From contig CAMYOL010000077.1 in assembly GCA_947260005.1 (NCBI GenBank), forward strand, positions 1 through 64,000: a stretch of DNA of 64,000 bases, in the 5' to 3' direction. Below, piece by piece: positions 19,340 through 30,117 of this stretch (the first letter of the stretch is position 1; every line of letters starts with the position of its first letter). The notes below the pieces were generated by a model. It had not been told where the DNA came from, searched no databases, and saw nothing but the letters and a program-made list of their open reading frames with translations. Origin of the DNA: an uncultured Ectothiorhodospiraceae bacterium. Lineage in GTDB: Bacteria > Pseudomonadota > Gammaproteobacteria > UBA6429 > Thiohalophilaceae. Position numbers and translations under genes: made by a program.

Positions 19340-20092
19340 ATGACAAAAGGACTTAACACCGCGCCTTATTGGCTGGACATCGATGAGCCGACGCTTTTCC
19401 CCGATGTGGAACTGGCATTAACAGAGCCAGACGGCCTGCTCGCCATTGGTGGTGATCTGAGTATCAAACGACTTTGCGCCGCCTATCAACAAGGCATTTT
19501 CCCCTGGTACAGTGACGGTCAACCAATCTTGTGGTGGTCACCTAACCCGCGCGCCGTTTTATTCCTCGATGACTTCATTATCTCACGCAGTCTACGAAAA
19601 GTTTTACGTAATCGGGACTATCGTGTCACATTCGATACCGCATTTGATAAAGTGATTCAGTATTGTGCGCAAAGTCGTAAAGACAGCAACGGCACCTGGA
19701 TCGTGGATGATATGCTGCAAGCCTACATCAACATGCATGCCGCTGGTTTTGCTCACAGCGTTGAGGTTTGGCAAGGTAATGAATTAATTGGCGGACTATA
19801 TGGTGTCAGCCTTGGTGGCGCTTTTTTCGGCGAATCGATGTTTAGTCGTCAAAGTAACGGCTCTAAAATCGCACTGACCTATTTGGTGGCACAATTAAAA
19901 GAATGGGACTTTGGTTTTATCGATTCACAAGTGTATTCTGATCACCTGGGGAGTCTCGGTGCGACCAATATTCCGCGCAAAGAATTTATTAGACGTCTCG
20001 ATATTGAAATGAATAAACCCACACGAATGGGACCATGGCAGTTAACGATTGAATCGATGAATAACCATAAGCAAGCGCCGACATCACCATGA
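19340..20092 (+). CDS. aat: Leucyl/phenylalanyl-tRNA-protein transferase
   Basis: This 250-aa enzyme attaches Leu or Phe from tRNA to proteins with N-terminal Arg or Lys, creating N-degrons for ClpS/ClpAP. The family core GLLAIGGDLSIKRL, then QGIFPWYSDGQPILWWSPNP, is fully conserved, as is GGLYGVSLGGAFFGESMFS. Length is normal. Its last four bases overlap the start of bpt (ATGA), indicating translational coupling. clpS and clpA lie 3 to 4 kb downstream on the other strand. Confidence 0.96.
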   Translation: MTKGLNTAPYWLDIDEPTLFPDVELALTEPDGLLAIGGDLSIKRLCAAYQQGIFPWYSDGQPILWWSPNPRAVLFLDDFIISRSLRKVLRNRDYRVTFDTAFDKVIQYCAQSRKDSNGTWIVDDMLQAYINMHAAGFAHSVEVWQGNELIGGLYGVSLGGAFFGESMFSRQSNGSKIALTYLVAQLKEWDFGFIDSQVYSDHLGSLGATNIPRKEFIRRLDIEMNKPTRMGPWQLTIESMNNHKQAPTSP

Positions 20093-20820
20093 ATGATGAA
20101 ACCTCAAAATATCATCGACTACATGACTACCGGTTCTTTGTGACCCCGGAACACGAGTGCAGTTACTTGCCCAATCGTCAGGCCACGACATTATTCATTG
20201 ACCCACAAGCTGAATTAACCACCGAAACATACAGTTTGTTTTCTGAGTTAGGCTTTCGTCGTGGCGGTGATCATGTCTATCGTCCACATTGTACATTGTG
20301 TCATGAATGCAAATCGGTACGCATTAACGTAAATAAATTCTCCCCATCACGCTCACAACGCCGAATCACTAAACGCAATCAAGATGTCAGCGTCAGCTGG
20401 ATCGACGCAAAGTATAAAGACGAACATTTTGAATTATATCAGCGCTACATGAATCACCGTCATGGCGACAGTTCCATGGTCAGTGATGACTCGGAACAAT
20501 ACCAACGCATGATGAATACCGAATGGTGTAAAACCAAATTGGCCGAGTTTCATCACAACAATAATCTGATCGCCGTCGCGATTACAGACTGGTTAGAAAA
20601 TGGCTTGTCCGCTGTCTATACTTTTTTTGATCCCGTCTACTCCGATTACAGTCTCGGGACTTTCTCTATACTGCAACAAGTAGCTGCGGCAAAACAATCG
20701 GATCGAGATTACGTTTATCTCGGTTACTGGATTAAAGATTGTGAAAAAATGTCCTATAAAAATAAATTTTCTGCACTGGAGTTGTTTAATGGGCATAGTT
20801 GGCAAGTGTATCAAGCATAA
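20089..20820 (+). CDS. bpt: Aspartate/glutamate leucyltransferase (arginyltransferase family)
   Basis: This 243-aa protein of the ATE family transfers leucine to N-terminal Asp or Glu, extending the N-degron pathway. The N-terminal Cys-rich region is conserved (HECSYLPNRQATTLFI, then YRPHCTLCHECKSVRINV). The C-terminal half contains YTFFDPVYSDYSLGTFSIL and YLGYWIKDCEKMSYK. It overlaps aat by 4 nt. E. coli lacks bpt, but many other gammaproteobacteria carry aat-bpt-infA in this order. Confidence 0.95.
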   Translation: MNDETSKYHRLHDYRFFVTPEHECSYLPNRQATTLFIDPQAELTTETYSLFSELGFRRGGDHVYRPHCTLCHECKSVRINVNKFSPSRSQRRITKRNQDVSVSWIDAKYKDEHFELYQRYMNHRHGDSSMVSDDSEQYQRMMNTEWCKTKLAEFHHNNNLIAVAITDWLENGLSAVYTFFDPVYSDYSLGTFSILQQVAAAKQSDRDYVYLGYWIKDCEKMSYKNKFSALELFNGHSWQVYQA

Positions 20821-20986
20821 ACACTTTTCTTATATTTAAACTGTAATAACTTCAAGTTCCCCCCTTCGAGACCGATAAATAAAGACATAAGATGTAACAT
20901 TTTTGCAACCTTAGGCTGTTAAAAAGGTCTTAAATTTAAGCTGGTAATTTTTAACAGTAACGCTAATATTTAGATAGGAGGTGAAT

Positions 20987-21223
20987 ATGATAAGTTTCCT
21001 CTTCAGACTGACCAATAGCTATGAGTCAGAGCACGGATTCCGTCCAAATATGCTCTATATAAGCCCTTCCCATTTCGATAAATTGCGCGTAGACCTGGCT
21101 AATATCAATGGTTTAGACAATCTGGTGCAATTTTTGGGTATGGAAATCGTGATTGATGACGAAATCGCTCACCCACAAGTCGCGTTTAGTGACGTAAATT
21201 GGCGCCATTCTCAAGCCGTCTAG
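20987..21223 (+). CDS. Small conserved-looking protein of unknown function
   Basis: This protein of 78 aa starts at ATG 20987, preceded by AGGAGG at a 5-nt distance, a near-perfect ribosome binding site. GTG at 20981 lies inside that site and is less likely. The sequence (ISFLFRLTNSYESEHGFRPN, then LYISPSHFDKLRVDLANI) has mixed polar and hydrophobic composition and no signal peptide or membrane helix. A terminator follows its stop. I do not recognise a family. It sits between bpt and infA in the N-degron cluster. Confidence 0.7.
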   Translation: MISFLFRLTNSYESEHGFRPNMLYISPSHFDKLRVDLANINGLDNLVQFLGMEIVIDDEIAHPQVAFSDVNWRHSQAV

Positions 21224-21583
<360 letters not shown>

Positions 21584-21603
21584 GTTCCAGCCCAACGTCC
21601 CTT

Positions 21604-23865
21604 TTATTTAGAAGTTGCCAACTCTTGCTTGCTCTCCAGATCGAGTGAGAGCTTATCATCCTTAACGGTAATCCTGACATGGCCGCCATGCGCCAGCTTT
21701 CCAAACAGCAGTTCTTCGGCGAGTGGCTTTTTGATGTGTTCCTGAATGACGCGTCCCATTGGTCGTGCCCCCATCTTGGGATCGTAGCCGTGCATCGCTA
21801 ACCAGGTACGGGCTTCATCATCGACACTTAGCTGTACACTCTTCTCTTCTAACTGGGCTTCAAATTCAAATAAGAACTTGTCCACTACACGGGTGATAAT
21901 TTGAGTGGATAACTGTTTGAACTGAATGACCGAATCAAGACGATTTCTAAATTCAGGCGAGAAGAATTTTTTGATTGTCTCCATTCCATCGGTAGCATGA
22001 TCTTGTTGAGTGAAACCTATTGAAGAACGATTCAATTGATCAGCACCGGCATTGGTGGTCATGACGATGATCACGTTTCTAAAATCAGCCTTGCGTCCGT
22101 TGTTATCCGTTAAGGTTCCGTGATCCATCACTTGCAGTAACAAGTTAAACACATCAGGGTGAGCCTTTTCGATTTCATCCAGCAACAACACCGCATGCGG
22201 TTGTTTGCTGATGGCTTCGGTTAATAAACCACCTTGATCATAACCGACATAACCTGGAGGTGCGCCGATCAAACGTGACACGGTGTGACGTTCCATGTAT
22301 TCAGACATATCAAATCGTATTAACTCAATACCCAGAATATTGGCAAGTTGACGAGTGACTTCTGTTTTACCTACGCCAGTTGGTCCTGCAAACAAGAACG
22401 AGCCAATCGGCTTTTGTTCGTTCCCTAAACCAGCTCGCGATAACTTAATCGCAGTTGATAAGGTATCAACGGCATCATCCTGTCCAAAGATAACCAGCTT
22501 AAGATCACGCTCAAGGTTTTTAAGCGCGGTCTTGTCATCAGTGGAAACGGTTTTCGGAGGAATCCGGGCAATTTTGGCAACAATGGATTCAATCTCTTTG
22601 ACACCAATCGTTTTCTTACGTTTTGAAGGTGCTAATAAACGCTGGTTTGCACCTGCTTCGTCAATCACATCAATCGCCTTATCGGGTAAATGACGATCAT
22701 TGATATATCGATCTGCTAATTCGGCCGCGGTACGCAGTGACTGTTTGGTATACCGCACACTATGATGTTCTTCAAAGCGAGATTTTAAGCCTTCTAAAAT
22801 CTGTACACTTTCTTCAACCGTTGGTTCAGTTACATCGACTTTTTGGAAACGTCGTGCCAGTGCACGATCTTTTTCAAAGATGCCACGATATTCCTGATAG
22901 GTTGTCGAACCGATGCATTTTAAATCACCCGAGGCGAGCACTGGTTTGATTAAGTTAGAGGCATCCATTGCACCACCGGATGCTGCACCGGCACCGATGA
23001 TAGTATGGATTTCATCGATGAAAAGAATTGAACCCTCTTCATCTTTTAATTGATTGATCACGGCCTTTAAGCGTTTTTCAAAATCACCACGATATTTTGT
23101 ACCGGCGAGTAACGCTCCTAAATCCAGAGAATAAATCGTACAGCCATCCAATACTTCAGGAACTTCTTTATCGACGATTTTTTTCGCCAGCCCTTCGGCT
23201 AACGCGGTTTTACCGACACCTGCTTCACCAACAAACAAAGGATTATTTTTTCGACGTCGACATAATACCTGAATGGTTCGTTCAAGTTCATGCTTACGGC
23301 CAATAAGTGGATCAATCTTGCCGATTTCGGCCTGTTGATTCAGGTTTGTGGCAAACTGACTTAATGGATCCTGGGATTTTTCACCGGTCTCTTCATCAGT
23401 TGCCGTTTCATTGCCCATTGGATCTTCATTTCCGATCTTCGGAATCCCGTGAGAGATATAATTAACCACTTCAAGGCGGGTGATTTCCTGTTTCTTTAAA
23501 AAATACACCGCTTGCGATTCTTGCTCACTGAATATGGCAACCAGGACATTGGCACCACTAACCTCATTCTTACCGGAAGACTGCACATGAAATACAGCAC
23601 GTTGTAGTACTCGCTGAAAACCTAAAGTCGGTTGAGTCTCGCGTTCATCGTTGGGTGGCAACAATGGCGTCGTTTCATCAAGAAATTCACTAATATCTTT
23701 GCGTAAGGCCTCAATGTTGGCGCCGCAGGCTCGCAGCACATCAACCGAAGATGGGTTATCACATAAGGCCAGCAATAAATGCTCGACCGTCATGAATTCA
23801 TGGTTTCGTTCACGCGCCTTTTTAAACGCCGTATTAAGTGAACCCTCTAATTCCTTGCTTAACAT
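21604..23865 (-). CDS. clpA: ATP-dependent Clp protease ATPase subunit ClpA
   Basis: This 753-aa AAA+ unfoldase feeds substrates to ClpP. The N-domain (1-145) binds ClpS. The D1 Walker A GEAGVGKT is at 213-220 with Walker [15 protein letters not shown]. The D2 Walker A GPTGVGKT is at 494-501 with [14 protein letters not shown]. The ClpP-docking loop region near 610-625 reads [11 protein letters not shown] and contains the IGF signature of the IGL/F tripeptide. It is 9 bp downstream of clpS. No clpP lies in this window. Confidence 0.97.
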   Translation of the reverse strand: MLSKELEGSLNTAFKKARERNHEFMTVEHLLLALCDNPSSVDVLRACGANIEALRKDISEFLDETTPLLPPNDERETQPTLGFQRVLQRAVFHVQSSGKNEVSGANVLVAIFSEQESQAVYFLKKQEITRLEVVNYISHGIPKIGNEDPMGNETATDEETGEKSQDPLSQFATNLNQQAEIGKIDPLIGRKHELERTIQVLCRRRKNNPLFVGEAGVGKTALAEGLAKKIVDKEVPEVLDGCTIYSLDLGALLAGTKYRGDFEKRLKAVINQLKDEEGSILFIDEIHTIIGAGAASGGAMDASNLIKPVLASGDLKCIGSTTYQEYRGIFEKDRALARRFQKVDVTEPTVEESVQILEGLKSRFEEHHSVRYTKQSLRTAAELADRYINDRHLPDKAIDVIDEAGANQRLLAPSKRKKTIGVKEIESIVAKIARIPPKTVSTDDKTALKNLERDLKLVIFGQDDAVDTLSTAIKLSRAGLGNEQKPIGSFLFAGPTGVGKTEVTRQLANILGIELIRFDMSEYMERHTVSRLIGAPPGYVGYDQGGLLTEAISKQPHAVLLLDEIEKAHPDVFNLLLQVMDHGTLTDNNGRKADFRNVIIVMTTNAGADQLNRSSIGFTQQDHATDGMETIKKFFSPEFRNRLDSVIQFKQLSTQIITRVVDKFLFEFEAQLEEKSVQLSVDDEARTWLAMHGYDPKMGARPMGRVIQEHIKKPLAEELLFGKLAHGGHVRITVKDDKLSLDLESKQELATSK

Positions 23866-23874
23866 AACTTACCC

Positions 23875-24201
23875 CTAATCATCTGCTTCCATAGTGCATA
23901 ACAGCGGGTGTTCATTTTGCTTGGCATAGTCATTAACAAAAACAACTTTGGTCTCAGCAATCTCACGAGTGAACACGCCACAGACACCTATTCCTTTTGT
24001 GTGCACGTTTAACATGATATGGGTAGCCTTTTCACGATTCATGCCAAAAAACTTTTCCAGCACATGCACAACAAACTCCATAGGAGTGTAATCGTCATTT
24101 AACAGAATTACTTTATACATTGGTGGACGTTTTAATTTCGGTTTTGCTTCTTCTACCGCAAGACCGTCGTCATAGCGCCCTGGAACAATCTCATCACTCA
24201 T
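23875..24201 (-). CDS. clpS: ClpA adaptor protein ClpS
   Basis: This 108-aa N-recognin delivers proteins with N-terminal Leu, Phe, Trp or Tyr to ClpAP. The core [20 protein letters not shown] contains the N-degron pocket residues (NDD, T-P-M-E-F). It continues with [18 protein letters not shown], then [20 protein letters not shown]. It forms an operon with clpA. Together with aat and bpt this region encodes the whole bacterial leucine N-degron pathway except ClpP. Confidence 0.97.
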   Translation of the reverse strand: MSDEIVPGRYDDGLAVEEAKPKLKRPPMYKVILLNDDYTPMEFVVHVLEKFFGMNREKATHIMLNVHTKGIGVCGVFTREIAETKVVFVNDYAKQNEHPLLCTMEADD

Positions 24202-24414
24202 AGTCAGTATTTAGTGCTTCTCTTCAATTTATCAATATCGGGAGTGCTATTTTATCAATTCACAGCAGGAATAATGTAAATTTTTGACTATAGTTAAAAA
24301 TGTCAGTTTCGTGACCAGCATATCGGCTAAGTCGTTGTTTTGCTGTGATTACCCGTGATATGGAACACGAAATTACTTTGTAGATGTTGCATCAATGAAG
24401 GAGGCTAGGAAGGC

Positions 24415-24642
24415 ATGACTATCGGTATCGTAAAATGGTTTAGTAATACCAAGGGTTATGGGTTTATTTCACCGGAACAAGGCGGGGATGATATATTTGC
24501 TCACTTTTCATCCATCACGATGGATGGTTATAAGACATTGAAAAAGGGGCAAAAGGTAGAATTCGAATGCACACAGGGCCCGAAGGGGTTACATGCGACC
24601 TGCATTCAACCGTCTTCTTTTGAATCGACGGTAACACACTGA
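24415..24642 (+). CDS. cspD: Cold-shock domain protein CspD-like
   Basis: This 75-aa single cold-shock domain protein carries RNP1-like KGYGFISP and RNP2-like DIFAHFS, with MTIGIVKWFSNTKGYGF at the start. The divergent position next to clpS is that of cspD in E. coli, where CspD inhibits replication in stationary phase. By position and length I call it CspD. A strong ribosome site (AAGGAGG) lies upstream. Confidence 0.9.
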   Translation: MTIGIVKWFSNTKGYGFISPEQGGDDIFAHFSSITMDGYKTLKKGQKVEFECTQGPKGLHATCIQPSSFESTVTH

Positions 24643-24951
24643 TTTTCACCCGACTAATCGTTAAACACTGAGTTTCTGTAGCGTTGTATTGACCAAACGT
24701 CCCATACCTCCGTTCTGGAGGTATGGGCGCCGGTTTCTTTACGTATTCTATGGAGACTGCGTTGTCATATTCATAGTTGAAATTGCTTAATTCGCCGTCT
24801 TTTTAGCCACTTCAGTTCCGGCCTGTCGTTTTATTGGCAACATTTTTGTTATCGAGCTTTGTCGGTTGAACCATCACAATACAGCCAAGATGATGACGAA
24901 TGGTCATTAGTGTCAATTTTTCAGCGAGAATTTATTCTAAAATTAATGTAA
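24643..24951. other. Intergenic region with an 11-bp hairpin
   Basis: The gap lies between cspD and the convergent GGDEF/EAL gene. It contains a perfect inverted repeat at 24701-24727, CCCATACCTCC-GTTCT-GGAGGTATGGG, without a following T-run. It may be a terminator or processing signal for one or both genes. I see no further gene or repeat. Confidence 0.6.
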
Positions 24952-27855
24952 TTAGCGTCTGGCGAGACGAAATTGAATGGTTTGCTGATCATAATCAGAA
25001 GCAACGGCAATATTATAACCCTGCGCATAATCGACGCCGATATCACGTAATAACTTCATCGACTCTTCATTTTGTACATATTCAGCAATGGTTTTTTTGC
25101 CCAGGATATGACAAACATCGTTAATAGCTTTAACCAGTGCAAAATTTAATTCATCATTGTTCATGGAATCAATAAAAGAGCCATCAATTTTGACATAATC
25201 GACATCCAGTTCACGCAAGTAAGAAAATGAACTATAACCTACACCAAAATCATCGAGTGCAGTTTTAAAACCCATACGCCTCAGCTCAGCCAAAAAGTTT
25301 TTTGCTTTATCGAGATCAGCAATGGCGACATCCTCAGTGATCTCAAACACCACCCGTTCGGCCTCAACCTTCAACATAGCTAAGGATGAGCGAACGACTT
25401 CTAATACTTGTGGATCACCAATTGATTTACCTGACAAATTAATAAAATAATTCAAGTCTTCTTGTCGCGGCTGCATGTTTAACCATTCGAATGCATGTTC
25501 GATCACCCAGCGATCAATATCAGGCATCAAACCAAATCGTTCCGCTGAATCAAAAAAACCACTTGGCAATATATATTCGCCCGTCTCAACATCGAGCATG
25601 CGCAATAACAATTCATGACTGAATAAACTTGCATCTCCGACATTTAAAATCGGCTGGCATGAGAAAACAAAATGATCCTGCTCGAGGGCATCACGTATAC
25701 GACGCGTCCAGCCCATTTCATTGTAGAAAGAATCAATGCGATCTTTATCTTTGCTTTCGAATAAATGCACGCGGTTCCGCCCTGCCCGTTTTGCCATATG
25801 GCAGGCTACGTCGGCGCGTGCTAAAAAGGCATCCTTAGTATCGATTCCGGGTTCATATAAAGCCACGCCAATGGAGCATCCGGTATCAATATGTTTGCCT
25901 GAGGAAACAAAGTTGTAACTTGAAATGGCTTTACGGTAATTATTTGCAACTTTTTTAACCTGCTCTGGTTCAACATCGATTAGAATCAATGCAAACTCAT
26001 CGCCCCCAAGTCGAGCGAGAATATCGCTTTTACGCGTGCGGGATGCCAATGTGTTTGCGATACCAACCAGTAACTTGTCACCTTGAAGGTGGCCTAAAGT
26101 ATCGTTTATGTATTTAAAGTTGTCTAAATCTATATAAATACACGCACATAAAGAGTCGGTGTTGCGTTTAGCACGCTCAAACTCCCGTTCAAGCTCGACG
26201 TTAAAATACTGACGGTTATATAAGCTGGTTAATGAATCATGTTCTGCCAGATGTCTTAAATGATCCATCATCGCGCGGCGCTCAGTAACATCGTCAACAA
26301 TCGCTGTAAACAAACACTGCTCACCAATATTCAATTCACTAATCTTGAGTGACATAATAAATTCACGACCACTTTTATGTTTAGCCTGTAACTCCTGCCC
26401 ACCCGCAAAATGGCTTAACTTTCCGTGACGCAAATCTTCTTTAAGTTCATTCTCCTGTGATTCCGGTGTTTCCGCCTTTAATAAAATATCAAAATATTGC
26501 CCTACTACATCGTCGCCGTCATAACCAAACAACTGTTGAGCTGCGGTATTAAAGGTTTCGATCCTGCCTTGTTTATCAATCGTTATAATCCCTTCTGCAG
26601 CATTATCGAGTATCGATTCCAGACGACGCTGACGATTATAGACCTGATGGCGCATATCATTGTAAGAAGTGATTAAGCGGTTAATCTCATCAACACTACC
26701 TTGCTCATGAACATCAAATGCTGATCCCAAAGGATCAACTTGCATTTGATTGGCGAGCCTTAGCACGGGGTTGCGAATATTACGTTGAAATAAGATAAAA
26801 ACGACATACATCATCAAAAACACGATGGCGGTGAAAATAAAAATAAACCATGACAGAGTGCTTGCTGTTTTATGCGAATCTGAAATAGCTTTCTGATTTG
26901 AGGTGTAAATAGTTTTTTCTATCGCCTCAGCCTTGTTTAACAAAGAGTCTAATGAAGGTTGTAATGAGTTTTGAATTAAAGCCGTGTCTGCACGCCAGTT
27001 ATCGGAAAAATAAATTTCGGCCGCCCTTTCCAAAGTCTTGTTATAACTACTAACTGATGCCCTCATTTGTGCTAACGATTCTTCCTGTTGAATTCCCAAC
27101 AACCCTTTTTTGTTCTGCTCCTCTAATTTTTTCAACACCTCTACCACGTTATCAATAAACATCTGGCGATTTTCCAGATTATTCTGCATTGCAACCTCTG
27201 GATCACCAAAGGCGCCCATGCGGTTTGCAACAAAAACCCTGAACCAACTCACCTGCATCGCCCATGCATAACGTGCTTCCTGAAATAACTGCATCACCGT
27301 GTAGTGATCACTTTGTATGACGTTCGGACGAAAGTCAGTCAATACACCTTCCTGTAATGCCAGCTCCACCGCCTCAGAAAACATTCGGTTTATCGGTTCC
27401 ATTTCATTAATCAAAATCGGCATGCCGGGATAGCGGCTCTCTACATTTTGCATAATATGCTGGTACTGAGTGACTGCATTTCCAAGCTTTTCAACATCAC
27501 CGGCCAGTTCGTATGCTTGTGGATTTAAAATGTTATCTGCTTTTACCTCCGGCAAGTAGACAAACTCCCAGGCCAGCTTCTTCGACTCATCCAGGTGTAA
27601 ATTAAGTTGATCTAACTTTTCGGTGGAAAGGACGCTTGAATATTGATGTAAATGACTCTCAAACAGTCGAACTTCTTCAATCAATTTATCTATGCTGTTA
27701 CTCAGGACGTTATTAATCTGGATTTGTTGATAGTTTTGATTCGCAGTTAATTTGACTAAACCAAATGAATAAGCGGCAAGTGACAACAGCGTAAATAAAA
27801 ATATTAACGCGACAATCGCAAATCGACCGTTTAAGGTTCGCAGGGTGAATGTCAT
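24952..27855 (-). CDS. Membrane-bound PAS-GGDEF-EAL cyclic-di-GMP protein
   Basis: This 967-aa sensor has a first membrane helix at about 12-33, a large periplasmic helical domain (35-330) and a second helix at about 334-356. A HAMP-like linker follows, then a PAS domain (about 410-525), GGDEF (about 530-695) and EAL (about 710-960). GGDEF is intact (617-621) with an inhibitory RxxD site at 608-611. The EAL domain keeps E748 (ELLLR), N806, E838, D868-D869, K889, E925 and Q945. Both synthase and phosphodiesterase activity look possible. The input signal and the controlled process are unknown, and the gene stands alone. Confidence 0.93.
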   Translation of the reverse strand: MTFTLRTLNGRFAIVALIFLFTLLSLAAYSFGLVKLTANQNYQQIQINNVLSNSIDKLIEEVRLFESHLHQYSSVLSTEKLDQLNLHLDESKKLAWEFVYLPEVKADNILNPQAYELAGDVEKLGNAVTQYQHIMQNVESRYPGMPILINEMEPINRMFSEAVELALQEGVLTDFRPNVIQSDHYTVMQLFQEARYAWAMQVSWFRVFVANRMGAFGDPEVAMQNNLENRQMFIDNVVEVLKKLEEQNKKGLLGIQQEESLAQMRASVSSYNKTLERAAEIYFSDNWRADTALIQNSLQPSLDSLLNKAEAIEKTIYTSNQKAISDSHKTASTLSWFIFIFTAIVFLMMYVVFILFQRNIRNPVLRLANQMQVDPLGSAFDVHEQGSVDEINRLITSYNDMRHQVYNRQRRLESILDNAAEGIITIDKQGRIETFNTAAQQLFGYDGDDVVGQYFDILLKAETPESQENELKEDLRHGKLSHFAGGQELQAKHKSGREFIMSLKISELNIGEQCLFTAIVDDVTERRAMMDHLRHLAEHDSLTSLYNRQYFNVELEREFERAKRNTDSLCACIYIDLDNFKYINDTLGHLQGDKLLVGIANTLASRTRKSDILARLGGDEFALILIDVEPEQVKKVANNYRKAISSYNFVSSGKHIDTGCSIGVALYEPGIDTKDAFLARADVACHMAKRAGRNRVHLFESKDKDRIDSFYNEMGWTRRIRDALEQDHFVFSCQPILNVGDASLFSHELLLRMLDVETGEYILPSGFFDSAERFGLMPDIDRWVIEHAFEWLNMQPRQEDLNYFINLSGKSIGDPQVLEVVRSSLAMLKVEAERVVFEITEDVAIADLDKAKNFLAELRRMGFKTALDDFGVGYSSFSYLRELDVDYVKIDGSFIDSMNNDELNFALVKAINDVCHILGKKTIAEYVQNEESMKLLRDIGVDYAQGYNIAVASDYDQQTIQFRLARR

Positions 27856-27988
27856 AATAGTTTTGCCAAATCAAAAACCTAGTATATATAAGGCATATTG
27901 GTTTTGGGTACCCTGTTTTTTTGCTATGGACATTTATACTTAGCTTTTTTGTACTTAATGTACAATATTATATATTGGTGTTTATCTA

Positions 27989-28570
27989 TTGATTTTATTA
28001 GCATTTAATAAGCCTTATGATGTTGTATGCCAGTTTCGTCCTCATCCATCAAAAGCCAGCCTGGGCCAATATATACAAACGCCCGATATTTACCCCTGTG
28101 GGCGCCTGGATCGAGATAGCGAAGGTCTGCTGCTGTTAACCGATGATGGTCTATTACAACATCGGATCACGGCGCCAAAACTTAAAATGAAGAAAGGCTA
28201 TTGGGTTCAGGTTGAAGGGAATCCTGATGAAAATGCGCTCAAGCAATTACGCGACGGCGTAGAACTAAAAGATGGGTTGACCCGCCCGGCTATTGTAAAG
28301 ACCATCTCTGAGCCCCAAATCTGGGAGCGTGATCCGCCTATCCGTACCCGCAAGTCTATCCCCACACAATGGCTGGATATCAGTATTAAAGAGGGCCGAA
28401 ACAGGCAGATCCGCAGAATGACAGCCAATATTGGCTACCCTACTTTGCGATTGATACGGTATCGTATCGGCCCGTGGTATTTGAATGAACTGGCAAGTGG
28501 GGAATCCGAAATACGTGAGATTCCCAGGTCAATCGAAAACGAACTTAAACAACTCAAAGGCGATAAATAA
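27989..28570 (+). CDS. rluE: 23S rRNA pseudouridine synthase RluE
   Basis: This 193-aa RsuA-family pseudouridine synthase modifies 23S rRNA (U2457 in E. coli). The catalytic motif GRLDRDSEGLLLLTDDG contains the nucleophilic Asp. LKITL-like WLDISIKEGRNRQIRRM and GYPTLRLIRYRIG are also conserved. Homology begins at once (LLAFNKPYDVVCQF) and an upstream stop limits the frame, so the start is probably TTG at 27989, with only a weak ribosome site. rluE-nudJ-mnmA-hflD is the E. coli order. Confidence 0.93.
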   Translation: MILLAFNKPYDVVCQFRPHPSKASLGQYIQTPDIYPCGRLDRDSEGLLLLTDDGLLQHRITAPKLKMKKGYWVQVEGNPDENALKQLRDGVELKDGLTRPAIVKTISEPQIWERDPPIRTRKSIPTQWLDISIKEGRNRQIRRMTANIGYPTLRLIRYRIGPWYLNELASGESEIREIPRSIENELKQLKGDK

Positions 28571-28572
28571 GT

Positions 28573-29016
28573 ATGCAATGGACTCCACATGTCACTGTGG
28601 CGAGTATTTTAAAGCAGGATAATAAATATCTTTTCGTGCAAGAGCGAAAAAATAAACGTCTTGTCATTAATCAGCCTGCTGGTCATTGGGAGCCCGGTGA
28701 AACCTTGATCGATGCGGCCATTAGAGAAACGCTGGAAGAAACCGCCTGGCATTTTGAACCACATGCGATCACCGGCATATATCAATGGCACCATGAGCGA
28801 AGCAATGAAACCTTTTTACGGTTTTGTTTTTCCGGTACGTTGTTAGAACACGACTCAACAAGAACACTGGACCCCGATATTGAATCCACCATATGGCTGA
28901 CAGCAGAAGAACTAATCGAACAACAAGATGTGCATCGCAGTCCGTTAGTCCAACGCTGCATGGATGACTATCTGTCTGGCATTCAACACGACCTGCGAAT
29001 TGTTTCGGCTTTATAA
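28573..29016 (+). CDS. nudJ: Nudix phosphatase NudJ
   Basis: This 147-aa Nudix hydrolase begins with the NudJ-like segment MQWTPHVTVASILKQ. Its Nudix box GHWEPGETLIDAAIRETLEE fits G-x5-E-x7-RE-x2-EE. In E. coli NudJ hydrolyses HMP pyrophosphate and nucleoside di/triphosphates. It starts 2 bp after rluE and abuts mnmA, so the three genes form one operon. Confidence 0.92.
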   Translation: MQWTPHVTVASILKQDNKYLFVQERKNKRLVINQPAGHWEPGETLIDAAIRETLEETAWHFEPHAITGIYQWHHERSNETFLRFCFSGTLLEHDSTRTLDPDIESTIWLTAEELIEQQDVHRSPLVQRCMDDYLSGIQHDLRIVSAL

Positions 29017-30117
29017 ATGTCTGAACAAAACAAAATTATTGTCGGCATTTCAGGCGGGGTGGATTCTTCTGTCAGCGCTCTACTGTTGCAACAACAAGGT
29101 TATGATGTCTCTGCCGTTTTTATGAAGAACTGGGAAGCAGATGATGAAGACGATTATTGTCCTGCCGAACAAGACCTCAGCGATGCACAACAAGTGTGCG
29201 ATACCCTGGGAATAGAATTAGAGGGCGTCAATTTTTCTGATCAGTACTGGGATCGGGTGTTTGCCTATTTTTTACAGGAATATTCAGCAGGCCGCACCCC
29301 TAACCCGGATATTTTATGTAACAAAGAAATAAAATTTCGTGCTTTTTTAGATTATGCCTTGTCGCGCGGTGCAGAAAAAATTGCCACCGGCCATTATGTT
29401 CGCTGTGAACAACGTAATGGTAAATATTTTTTACTTCGCGGTCTGGATCAGGATAAAGATCAAAGTTATTTTTTATACACATTACAACAGCAACAACTCG
29501 CCAAGTGCCTGTTTCCCGTCGGTGAACTCTCCAAACCAGAAGTGCGTAAACTGGCTGAACAACATAAACTCATTACGCACAACAAAAAAGACAGTACCGG
29601 AATCTGTTTTATTGGTGAACGGGACTTTAAAAGTTTTTTACAACGTTTTATACCGGCGCAACCGGGCGACATTGTGACCCCGCAAGGTGATGTATTGGGG
29701 CGTCATGACGGTTTAATGTATTACACGCGAGGTCAACGCCAGGGCCTGGGACTAGGCGGCTCGGCCAAATACGGACCGGAACCCTGGTATGTTGCTGATA
29801 AAGATCTATCCAAAAATCAACTCATCGTTGTACAAGGTCACGATCATACGTTATTGCAAAGTCGCTGGTTGACCGCAATTGATTTAGACTGGGTATCAGG
29901 AAGATCATTGCAATCTCCTTTACACTGCACGGCCAAAACTCGTTATCGACAATTAGATGCAGCGTGCTATTTAAAACCACAAGAAAACAACACTCTGCAT
30001 GTTGAGTTTGATGAGCCACAATGGGCTGTCACCATTGGACAGTCAGTCGTGTTTTATCAAGACGACATTTGTCTGGGTGGCGGAATAATTAACGCAACGG
30101 AAAAATTGATTAAGTAA
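29017..30117 (+). CDS. mnmA: tRNA-specific 2-thiouridylase MnmA
   Basis: This 366-aa ATP-pyrophosphatase places sulfur at position 2 of the wobble uridine in tRNA-Lys, -Glu and -Gln. The PP-loop GISGGVDSS, the D-Y-C segment [12 protein letters not shown] with the first catalytic Cys, and [12 protein letters not shown] with the second Cys are all present. Length is normal. It directly follows nudJ and overlaps hflD by one base (TAATG). Confidence 0.97.
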   Translation: MSEQNKIIVGISGGVDSSVSALLLQQQGYDVSAVFMKNWEADDEDDYCPAEQDLSDAQQVCDTLGIELEGVNFSDQYWDRVFAYFLQEYSAGRTPNPDILCNKEIKFRAFLDYALSRGAEKIATGHYVRCEQRNGKYFLLRGLDQDKDQSYFLYTLQQQQLAKCLFPVGELSKPEVRKLAEQHKLITHNKKDSTGICFIGERDFKSFLQRFIPAQPGDIVTPQGDVLGRHDGLMYYTRGQRQGLGLGGSAKYGPEPWYVADKDLSKNQLIVVQGHDHTLLQSRWLTAIDLDWVSGRSLQSPLHCTAKTRYRQLDAACYLKPQENNTLHVEFDEPQWAVTIGQSVVFYQDDICLGGGIINATEKLIK

